From Chrysogorgia sp. JL179-B06 (lineage: Eukaryota > Cnidaria > Anthozoa > Scleralcyonacea > Chrysogorgiidae): a DNA stretch of 64,000 nt. A model generated the notes under the pieces. That model saw only the letters and a program-made list of their open reading frames with translations. It had not been told where the DNA came from and did not search any database. Both the position numbers and the translations under genes were made by a program. How positions within the stretch are numbered: the stretch's first letter is position 1; each line of letters opens with the position of its first letter. Below, in pieces: positions 49,720-59,600 of this stretch. The DNA lies in contig JAYKKM010000337.1 of the NCBI GenBank assembly GCA_035772405.1, forward strand, positions 2,169,501 to 2,233,500, given 5' to 3'.

Positions 49720-52700
49720 GAGATAGAGAGATATTGAGCGAGATATAGAGCGAGATAAGAGAAAGAGAGAGATAGATAGAAAGAGAGAGAGAGCGAGATA
49801 CAGAGAGATAGAGAGAGAGATAGAAATAGAGAGATATATTTCTCAGGGAGAAACAGAGAGATAAAGAGAGATAGACAGAGATAGAAAGAGATAGACAGAT
49901 ATAAATAGAGAGAGATAGAAAGAGATACAGAGAGATCCCCAAACGTGAGATAAGCACTTTAATGCCAACTTTAGTATAACCGTATCAACGAGTTTCAAAA
50001 TCATACTTTGCAATTTTTCACTTCAAGATATTGTTCACTTCAAGATTCACTTCATTTTTGAACAAGATAAGTACTTCATTCTGTTACTTACCACAGCCCT
50101 GTATCAGTGTAACATGTGTTGAATGACATAAAACTGTGAGCTAAATTATGGTGCGCCACATCCTAGGAAATGACAAAGATAATATTGAGTGCATCAAATT
50201 TTGATGTTAAAATTCATAAAAAGTTACTTAGGGGTCTTAGGCCCATTTCAAACGTTGAACTAAATGTAAATTCAAGCTTATTTACAAGTAATAAAACGTG
50301 TTGTGCTGCATAGGTAGTGTAGAAATACAAATATCTAAAAAGGTTGGTGTACTGCCAAAATAGCATGTAAGTTTTTAAGTCTAACTTTTTGAGCGAAGGA
50401 AAACGTAGTTTGAGATTTGAAATGGATCCTAACCGATATTGAATTCATACCTGTGATAACTTGCTGGAAATATTATGTGCACCACTAAACGAACGATCCC
50501 AATTACCAACCAACTAAAAACAAACATAGGGGACTCAGAATAATGAAAAATTGCTTTGTTATTTCAATAAGGAAAAAATCTGACTTCTAAGGGAACTGCA
50601 GTAAAAATAAATTACTTTTAAATAAAAGGCCTTTAAGTATAATGTTTAGAAATGTTAATGGTTTTAAGGTATCTGTTCTCGTACTCGAGAAATAACGTTT
50701 TCATTCTCGTATTTTATGCTCTCCACACCGCTATTTCATGGCCCGTTTACACAGGTGATTTTTCCTGCGACTTTTCTCTTTTTAACACATGCGATCGAAT
50801 GGATTGTCATACAAATGTATTGATTCCCAATTTGTGCAGATCTATGACATTCAATACTTTAGTGAGTCATCCACTATATCGCATACGTGAGGGTCAGAAA
50901 AATCGTAGCAAAAATCGCCTGTGTAAACGAGTCTTTAGAGTTTGATATATACTGTAGCTGTGTGCTTTTGCTTCTTACATTCAATGATGTCAAAATAGAA
51001 AAGAAACCCCCACTGTACTGTTAATCGAGTTTGAGCGGTCAAGCATCCAGAAGCATAACATACGAGAATGAAAACGTTATTTCTCGAGTACAAGAGTAGA
51101 TACCGTAAAACTATTAACATTTCTAAACATTATACTTAAAGGTCTTTGATTTAAATTTATTTTTTATTACAGTTTCTCATGCTGTATGTAATGCTGGGTC
51201 AGAGTCAGTTGAACTCACCACATTGGCCACCATTAAAGCAAAATAATCTGGATGTGTCCAGCCACACCCTTCAACAGCCATTGCAATATGTGCAAAGGGC
51301 ATATCATCATTACGAAGACGAATCTAAGACAATAAAAATATGCTGATAAGTCTTATTCTATTACATGTATGACCAAAAACCATCTATGTTTATCAAACAA
51401 GGTACTCAGTACCTCACTGCCAGTGAATCTGCAAGGTTCTGGAACATCGGCTTCCTCGTACGTTGAACGTAGTCCACTAAATTGTTTCTCAGCAAGTTTC
51501 ACTAATGCATCATGATCTACCCCTAAACAGAATGAGATAATGATAACTAAGTAAACTATCAAAACACATGTACTGTAGTTAGTAGTACTGGTGTATCACT
51601 TATAGACTGCATCTTGTATGATTGTTAAAACCTTTAATTACCTCCAGCGGCTGCTAAAACCATTCTTGGTGCACTGTAGTGTTTGTTGATATAGGCCAAA
51701 AGATCATCTCTTTTTATACTCCTGATAGAAAAAAAACACATTATAAATGCCGGAAGTTTTTAACATTTGTTTCAATATTCTTTTTCAAAGATCTGTTTCA
51801 ATTGCAAAACTAAAAACTACAATCTCCAGTCCTCTGTAAGTCCTGCCAGGGGTAGCATCAAAACTGTAACCTGACTAGCTAACTCTCATTTTTTCAAATA
51901 CAGTTTGTATACTGTATATCAATCTCCAATCAAGTAAAAGTTTCAAGACCTGACTGCTGTAATGTATACAGTATGTCCCATGGAAAGAAGAATAAAATAA
52001 TGCTTCAAAATGTCACTATTTTCCAATGTTTCAGGGTGTTGCTCTGAAATTTCCCAGGGGGGTGTTATCTTGTAATTGTAATTACTTACAGTACTTGATA
52101 TTTTCAGTTGTTCCTAAGATAGTTCTTCCCAGGGGGGTGTTAGCTCGTAATTCTTTACTTACTTGATATTTTCAGTTGTTCCTAAGATAGTTCTTCCCAG
52201 GGGGGTGTTAGCTCGTAATTCTTTACTTACTTGATATTTTCAGTTGGTCCCAAGATGGTTCTTCCCAGGGGGGTGTTACCTTGTAATTATTTACTTACTT
52301 GATATTTTCAGTTGGTCCCAAGATGGTTCTTCCCAGGGGGGTGTTACCTTGTAATTATTTACTTACTTGATATTTTCAGTTGGTCCTAAGATGGTTCTTC
52401 CCAGGGGGGTGTTACCTTGTAATTATTTACTTACTTGATATTTTCAGTTGGTCCCAAGATGGTTCTTCCCAGGGGGGTGTTACCTTGTAATTATTTACTT
52501 ACTTGATATTTTCAGTTGGTCCTAAGATAGTTCTTCCCAGGGGGGTGTTACCTCGTAATTATTTACTTACTTGATATTTTCAGTTGGTCCCAAGATGGTT
52601 CTTCCCAGGGGGGTGTTACCTTGTAATTATTTACTTACTTGATATTTTCAGTTGTTCCTAAGATAGTTCTTCCCAGGGGGGTGTTAGCTCGTAATTCTTT

Positions 52701-55700
52701 ACTTACTTGATATTTTCAGTTGGTCCTAAGATAGTTCTTCCCAGGGGGCTGTTAGCTCATAATTATTTACTTACTTGATATTTTCAGTTGTTCCTAAGAT
52801 AGTTCTTCCCAGGGGGGTGTTAGCTCATAATTATTTACTTACTTGATATTTTCAGTTGGTCCTAAGATAGTTCTTCCCAGGGGGCTGTTAGCTCATAATT
52901 ATTTACTTACTTGATATTTTCAGTTGTTCCTAAGATAGTTCTTCCCAGGGGGGTGTTAGCTCATAATTCTTTACTTACTTGATATTTTCAGTTGGTCCTA
53001 AGATAGTTCTTCCCAGGGGGCTGTTAGCTCATAATTATTTACTTACTTGATATTTTCAGTTGGTCCCAAGATGGTTCTTCCCAGGGGGGTGTTACCTTGT
53101 AATTATTTACTTACTTGATATTTTCAGTTGTTCCTAAGATAGTTCTTCTCAGGGGGGTGTTACCTCGTAATTCTTTACTTACTTGATATTTTCAGTTGGT
53201 CCTAAGATAGTTCTTCCCAGGGGGGTGTAACCTCTGTTTACTTACTTGATATTTTCAGTTGGTCCTAAGATAGTTCTTCCCAGGGGGCTGTTAGCTCATA
53301 ATTATTTACTTACTTGATATTTTCAGTTGGTCCTAAGATAGTTCTTCCCAGGGGGGTGTTAGCTCGTAATTCTTTACTTACTTGATATTTTCAGTTGGTC
53401 CTAAGATAGTTCTTCCCAGGGGGGTGTTAGCTCGTAATTCTTTACTTACTTGATATTTTCAGTTGGTCCTAAGATAGTTCTTCCCAGGGGGGTGTTAGCT
53501 CGTAATTCTTTACTTACTTGATATTTTCAGTTGGTCCTAAGATGGCTCTTCCCAGGGGGGTGTTACCTCGTAATTCTTTACTTACTTGATATTTTCAGTT
53601 GGTCCTAAGATAGTTCTTCCTAGTGCAGTTCCTTGGTAAGCTGTAGCATGTAGATGATCAAATATTACTTCTTCTAATTGAGTATCAACTTCCTGTGAAA
53701 AAGATGAAATATATTGTAAGGCTTCCAAAGGTTTTATAGATATTAAGTGGTTTACTGGTCATATATAAAAGCAGTGCTCAAAATAATTTTGGCAAAGTCG
53801 CCTGTCAGCATGACCAGTCAGACATGAATTCAGGTGGTCAGATCTAAAATTTGGATGGTCAATTATTTTTTCTTTAATTTGTGCATTAAAAACAAAAATC
53901 TTCTTTCCTTCTATAACTTTGTATCAGTAAAGAAGGCCATGAACGTTCGATCATCATTTCTGCTGCCGCCATTTTGACAGCAACTTCCATCCCAGGGCTT
54001 TTGTTTAAAGTTGAAGTCAACCCCCGGTGCGACAGCTTGGCATCAAATGAAATATAATTTTCAAGTTCTTATTTCCTTGTTTAAAGAGACACTCCGGCCC
54101 AAATACAAATGCAGTTCATATGAAAGATCTTACTGACTTTAGTTTATTTCCAAAGTTTCAGCATTACTATCAATTTAGTTGAGAAGATATTGCTAGTTGA
54201 AGTTGAAAATTTGAGGAGTTTTACGCCATATTGGTTTTGAAAATATGACATCAGTGATTCTTTATCGTCAGTGGAGTTGTTTTGATGGCGATCACATAGT
54301 GATAGCTGTTGTGAATGGTCTTTGGACGAAAATTAGTCGAAATAAACTATTTAGTTCATCATGCATACGAGATCACGTCACTCAGTGACGTCATATTTGA
54401 GAAACAAAATGGCGTCGAAATTGGACAAACTCTCCAACTTCAACTAGCCACATCTTCTTAACTAAATTGATAGGAATGCTGACACTTTGGAAATAATCTA
54501 AAGTCAGTAAGATCTTTCATATGAACTACATTTGTATTTGGGCCGGAGTGTCCCTTTAACCAATAAAACTAAGCAGCCTTTTAAAACCTTTTTAAGGTGC
54601 CACCTGTTAAAGCCATTTGCTGACTTTAGTTCATAAATTAATGATATAAACAACGTTTACAAGGTACTGTAAAAGAAAATGAGTTCACTGATAAAAATAA
54701 TCTGACCAAAATAATTTGACCGCAAATCAAGAAAATCAGCAGTCAGCTTATCTCCCGTTATTTTGAGCACTGTAAAAGTATGCATTATTCAATAAAACTC
54801 ACCTGCATTTCACGTAAAATAACACCTCTTTCCCTCTCGATTTCTGGTTCCCCCAGTTTGGAATGTTGAATGATATCAGCCAAGATATCAACAGCTAAAA
54901 AAAATAATAATTGATTGAAATTGTTGAAAACAAAAATGAACATTTGTAGGTTACATATGATGGACATAATTTTTGGAGATATGGCGGCCACACTAACTTT
55001 GTTCCATATCTTTCTCAAAACATTTTGCGTAATAAACAGTTTGTTCCCTTGATGTGTATGCATTAAGGTGTGCACCGGCATTTTCTACTTCCAGTTCTAA
55101 TTGCATTTGGCTTCTTCTTTGGGTTCCTTTGAAAGCCATGTGCTCAAGGAAATGGGCAACGCCATTATTTTGCTCTGATTCAAATCGGCTACCAGCGTCA
55201 ATCCACAAACCAACCTGTAAAACAAAAGTGGCTGCACTTCATTTGCCAGCCAGGGTACGGAATGTACCCCCAGCATGGTCTCACAGAAATGGTTGATGTG
55301 TCCGCATAAGGTCGTCAAACTATAACTGATTGGCATAGCGGTGCGTGTGCCAAAAAGTGATTGGTGTTTCTGCTTTATTTTGTTACTTGTTTATATTACT
55401 TTCAACCTCGTCATAAGGGTCTTGTGTGTTTTAAAATTAGCCACAGGAAGGCACCTCGATTTTCAAATGCCTATAATTACACAATCTCGGCATGTCCTCG
55501 GTTCTTATGTATTGCATAATGTTGGCGTGGCGTTTCGAAGTATTTGGCGTGTTTACATGGAATAAGCTTCTGTATAGCCAAATGCTGATACCACCAGTGT
55601 GGAGCATACATGGAATCCAGGGTGAATACATGTAAACTTTATGCCGGACATACGCCGAATACTTCCGAACGCCACGCCAAGATTACGCAATATAAAAATG

Positions 55701-56516
55701 GGGGTCTGGGGAGAGTGATAGTCACACTGAGATTTTAGGCATTTGAAAACTGAGGAAATAACATGCCTTCTTGCTGCTTAATTTCTAAACACACAAGAAC
55801 CTGAGGACGAGGTTGAAACCACTATTGATATGCCTAAACAAGTAACAACATAAAGCAGAAATCACTTTTCGGTGCCGTGCTGCTATGCTAAGCCCTTATA
55901 GTTTGACGATCTTACGCCGGCACGCCAACCATTTTCACAAGTCCACCCCCGGAGATCTCCAGTGTGGAGTACAGGGACGTAGCCCTAAGGCCATGATGGT
56001 TGTCTTTGACAAGTGAGATAACCTGCCATAGCACAAGAAAAATAACAAAAGGACTGTGTCTGTCATAATGTACAATAAATAAATTGTCTTCAAATACATG
56101 CAACAGTTCCTGGAAGTACTTATTTGACTCACAGTAGCTGTTGGAATTCCTGAATTTTCTGAAGCCACTTTCAAACCATTTGTAAGAGTTGAAACTTTCG
56201 TCTCGGGAACATTATACAACGACTATAATTTTAGCAAAAACAAAAAGTTAGAAACTCCACTAAAACACGTAATAACGATTCTTTTCCAATATCTAAACGT
56301 GTCTTACTTCTTGATAGGCCGCCGAAGTACTGAGATATCGTGCCACGTTAACCTGCGAAATACGAGCAAAAATACTATTTTTCTAACAGAATTACCAACT
56401 TAGATACGTAGAAAAACATATAAAGAAGCGTCTACCGTTAACAAATGTACCTTTTGGTTGTGACGGAGCAAAGAAGTAACAGAAAGGCTTCGTAAAATGG
56501 GAATTTTCGACGCCAT
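47698..56516 (-). CDS. PMPCB: Mitochondrial processing peptidase beta subunit, complete 17-exon gene
   Basis: Catalytic beta subunit of the matrix protease that removes presequences from imported proteins. Exons: 56451-56516, 56308-56352, 56133-56222, 54998-55214, 54803-54894, 53586-53692, 51642-51721, 51413-51522, 51219-51323, 50451-50513, 50092-50162, 48912-48977, 48706-48791, 48572-48602, 48368-48425, 47998-48073, 47698-47762. These join in frame to 475 residues (human 489). The N-terminus [15 protein letters not shown] is a presequence of its own. Exon 4 has the inverted zinc motif [11 protein letters not shown] and [13 protein letters not shown]; exon 5 has [13 protein letters not shown]; exon 6 has [18 protein letters not shown]; exon 10 has VGNWDRSF. 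The last exon ends GSMYWTRL. Several introns carry MITEs. Intron 6 holds the 68-bp splice-site array. It is divergent from PSMA5. Confidence 0.97.
47880..47992. repeat. TAATGTAACATAATGACGTA minisatellite
   Basis: Units of about 25 bp combining AATGTAACGTAACATAATGACGT, four to five imperfect copies, in the last intron of PMPCB. Confidence 0.85.
48090..48325 (+). mobile_element. tRNA-derived SINE, compact copy
   Basis: A box TGGTTTAGTGGTTACC, B box GGTTCAAATCC, then the body shared with 30,010-30,340 (AATAATCGAGGAGAAAG; CAGCAAATGGTAAGACTTTC; AAGAGTGATAAATCT). It lies in PMPCB intron 15. Confidence 0.85.
49024..49960. mobile_element. Foldback MITE split by a GATA/GAGA microsatellite
   Basis: The left arm (TTTTGCTGTCAAAGGTACCGG; AAGAGGCATTCCAAACC) and right arm (GCCTCTTGTGGCATCACATC; TTTGACAGCAAAAAAAGTCC) are inverted repeats. 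The terminus should read ATGTAAAATCCCCAAACGTGAG as at 62,915-62,932. Here GATATGTAAA is followed by about 620 bp of GATA/GAGA repeat (49,320-49,937) before CCCCAAACGTGAGATAAGC resumes. It lies in PMPCB intron 11. Confidence 0.88.
50325..50410 (-). repeat. 'GGTTGGTGTACTGCC' repeat, degraded copy
   Basis: AATATCTAAAAAGGTTGGTG and TACTGCCAAAATAGCATG match the copies at 62,120 and 63,440. The hammerhead-like end is decayed (TTTTTGAGCGAAGG). It lies in PMPCB intron 10. Confidence 0.7.
50590..51170. mobile_element. Large foldback element (0.58 kb)
   Basis: The left arm AAGTATAATGTTTAGAAATG...CTCGAGAAATAACGTTTTC pairs with GAAAACGTTATTTCTCGAG...CATTTCTAAACATTATACTT. It lies in PMPCB intron 9, about 50 bp from exon 51219-51323. 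A fragment lies at 7,390-7,500. Confidence 0.88.
52040..53585 (-). repeat. 68-bp exon/splice-donor minisatellite in PMPCB intron 6
   Basis: On the minus strand, 22 tandem units of 68 bp follow exon 6 directly. Each begins with the last 35 bases of that exon (GGAAGAACTATCTTAGGACC...AATATCAA), continues with GTAAGTAAA, the same 5' splice site, and ends in AACACCCCCCTG. The real exon end at 53,586 is the 23rd copy of the motif. GTAAGT is retained in nearly all units. The outermost copy near 52,095 has a few extra bases before it. Reading past any donor gives an immediate in-frame TAA (AAG TAA). Confidence 0.96.
54076..54560. mobile_element. TTAA-type foldback MITE, intact
   Basis: Left TTAAAGAGACACTCCGGCCC and right GGGCCGGAGTGTCCCTTTAA termini, arms pairing for about 190 bp (TTCATATGAAAGATCTTACT; TCAACTAGCCACATCTTCTT). 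TTAA target duplication. It lies in PMPCB intron 5. Related to 16,803-17,297 and 10,445-10,860. Confidence 0.92.
55265..55915. mobile_element. Large foldback element (0.65 kb)
   Basis: TTTATTTTGTTACTTGTTTA...TTTCAACCTCGTC on the left pairs with GACGAGGTTGAAA...TAAACAAGTAACAACATAAA on the right. Inside, GGCGTGGCGTTCGGAAGTAT-type arms form a second inverted pair (55,520-55,680). It lies in PMPCB intron 3. Confidence 0.85.
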
Positions 56517-56689
56517 TTTGAAAAGGGGAGGGAGATTTGAAAAAAATTCCTGGAGACTAGTCAAACAGAGCATGACAACAAATAAACATCCGCTGACTCA
56601 TCGTGAAGTGTGTTGCATGCGCAGTGTGGTGTAGTGTCAGATATATAAGATACATTTTACCACTTTTTGCCCTCATTTTTGTCCAAATC
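56517..56689. promoter_or_regulatory. Bidirectional PMPCB/PSMA5 promoter
   Basis: Only 173 bp separate the two divergent start codons. The interval holds GCTGACTCA (56592-56600), which fits the CNC-bZIP/small-Maf (NFE2L1/NFE2L2-type) half-site, and TTGCATGCGCAG (56613-56624), close to the NRF-1 palindrome (TGCGCATGC on the other strand). ATATATAAG at 56641-56649 could act as a TATA-like element for PSMA5. Which site serves which gene is inference. Confidence 0.7.
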
Positions 56690-59600
56690 ATGTTCTTAAC
56701 GCGTTCAGAATACGACAGGTAGGTTGTACTTTTTCTCAGTAGTGTCAAAGTCTTTCAATTGATATTTGCACTTAATATATCTTGTATCTCTTTTCCCAGG
56801 GGGGTTAATATCTTCTCTCCAGAGGGTAGGATCTTCCAAGTTGAATATGCTATTGAAGCTATAAAGGTAATGCGTGTAGAAGTGTGAAGTATAAGTCTGA
56901 CTTCTTCAGAGTCAAGCTAACGCTGTTGAAACATCAATCACCAACAATAGTTAGTCTTGAGAAAGACTATTGTTGGTGACTGAAGTAGCAGACTGTCATC
57001 TTCAGAGTCAAGCTACGGCTGTTGAAACAGTCACCAACAATAGTTAGTCTTGAGAAAGACTATTGTTGGTGACTGAAGTAGCAGACTGTCATCTTCAGAG
57101 TCAAGCTACGGCTGTTGAAACAGTCACCAACAATAGTTAGTCTTGACTCTTGAGAAAGACTTAGTTGTTGGTGACTGAAGTAGCAGTCATCTTCAGAGTC
57201 GAGCTACGGCTGTTGAAACAGTCACCAACAATAGTTAGTCTTGAGAAAGACTTAGTAAGACTTAGTTGTTGGTGACTGAAGTAGCAGTCATCTTCAGAGT
57301 CAAGCTACGGCTGTTGAAACAGTCACCAACAATAGTTAGTCTTGAGAAAGACTTAGTTGTTGGTGACTGAAGTAGCAGTCATCTTCAGAGTCGAGCTAAG
57401 GCTGTTGAAACATCAGTCACCAACAATAGTTGCTCTTGAGAAAGACTATTGTTCGTGACTGACATTTTGATGGCCTTAGCTGTGCAGTTATCTTCACAAA
57501 CAACTTCTAAAGTCAACTTTACTCTGCTGAATGGCTTCCATTACTTTCTTTTAGCTTGGATCAACGGCCATTGGGATTCAAACATCTGAGGGTGTTGTGC
57601 TAGCAGTGGAAAAGAGAATTACCTCCCCTTTGATGGAAGCATCGAGCATAGAGAAAATTATTGAAGTAGATAGTCATATAGGTAAAGCATTAGGCTTTAA
57701 ATAAAGATTGGTTGGCACTGGTTGGAACCATTTTAATCATATGTTTCATCAATTCTAGGTTGTGCTGTTAGTGGTCTTATAGCAGATTCTAGAACTATGG
57801 TTGACAAAGCAAGAGTGGAAGCACAGGCATGTAATATTAAAACAAGGATCAAGCATGATTCTGTTCTCCTTCACTTTTATGCCCCAGGAGTGATCAGCAT
57901 CCAACTTCTCCTAATAATATCAATGGTTAACCAAGCACAGAAGTAATGAGAATAAAGGAAATGATCACCAAAGATAAACTGATACCCCACGATGCTTGTG
58001 AGCTCCAACAACATCTTTAAAACAACTTCTCCCAACTAGTACTATAAGAAATGTTTCCATATTGTATTTAACACATCTCTAAAATTTTAATTTATATATA
58101 AATGTTGTTATAAATGTGCTATGCGAATTATATTCCCTGGATTGAGTTATTATAAAGCTCTTGAACTCTCCACTCTCCCAAGATTAGACATTAGACGCTC
58201 CAAACTTTATGATACGTAAACCAAGTAAACACGATTCAAAATTTCTTTTTCATTTAATACCGCCATCTAGAGAGCAGGTGCATAATCGTAACTTGCTAAA
58301 TAAAGATCGTCCATCACTTTTTAAATGCCGCACCAACTGTTTTGGGAAATTGTTTTTTTGCTTCAATGAGCTTTTAGAACTGCTTTTATACTGTAGGTGT
58401 ATTATAAATCTTTGTATATATTCTTATATAATTATTACCTCTTTCTACATTTAATTGATATTGATGTTTAAGGATCCTTCATCTCTTTTGTAAACGTATT
58501 GCAATTCACGGTTCACCGTGCGATATGTATTTTTTAATAAAACCTTCATTAGTATTATTATGTTTAGAATCACTGGTTTACTTTCAATGAGCCAATGCCA
58601 GTGGAAAGTGTCACCCAGGCTGTTTCAAATGTTGCCTTAGAATTTGGTGATGACAATGCCAAAGCTGGAGCAATGGTTTGTCATTAATTTCATTTCCTAA
58701 TCTACCAAGCTGAATAGTGAATTAACAATATATATATATATATATATTATACCTCAACTATAAATTGTCCAATCAAAGAGCTAGATTTGTACCACGTGAC
58801 CAGTCAATTTAAACTCAAATTTCCCGCTTTAACCTCGAATTCCCCGCTGATGACGTCATCAGCAGGTAATTTGAGTTCGAATTCCCCGCTGATGACGTAA
58901 TCAGCGGGGAGTTTGAATACCCCTCTCGTACCCAGTACTCGCACGTAAACCAAGACGAGCCTGTAAACAATGGAGGAACAACAAGACGTTTCTAGACGTT
59001 TCAAGACAGCATTCAAGATTGTTTCGGTATAATATATCATTTATAGACCCTCCGCCCGGGGAATTTGTTGAAATATTACCCCTCGGGATGATATATCCCT
59101 CGGGCTTCGCCCTCTGGATATATCATCCCTCGGGGTAATATTTCGTTGAATTCCCCTCGCTCCGGGTCTATAAATGATAAATATACCACTTAACGCTCAT
59201 GCATAGACATTTAATATATGTAGGTTTATTTGTGATATGATAATACAGTATTGTATGGTAGACAATACATACAATTATGGTAAATAATCTTCAGCTAACA
59301 CCCCAAAGTCTACCAAACATGTATTGAAATATCGGATATTTTTATTAGAGTCGACCTTATGGAGTTGCATTGCTGTTTGGAGGTTTTGACGAAAATGGAC
59401 CTCAATTGTAAGTGTTAATTATTAAATGTTGCATTTGGAATGCCTCTTGTGACATCACATCCAGTAACTTTGATGGCGAAAAACTTCATGAAGATGACAT
59501 TTTCAGCTGATAATATATATTATGATTTTGCTCAGGATGACCCAAATATTATGGATATGTAAAATCCCCAAACATGAGATAGGCTCTCTAAAACCCACAC

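Noticed and set aside
49093..49957. 190- and 216-codon Ser/Leu/Tyr/Ile open frames
   Set aside because: They translate the GATA/GAGA microsatellite nested in a MITE; not protein-coding.
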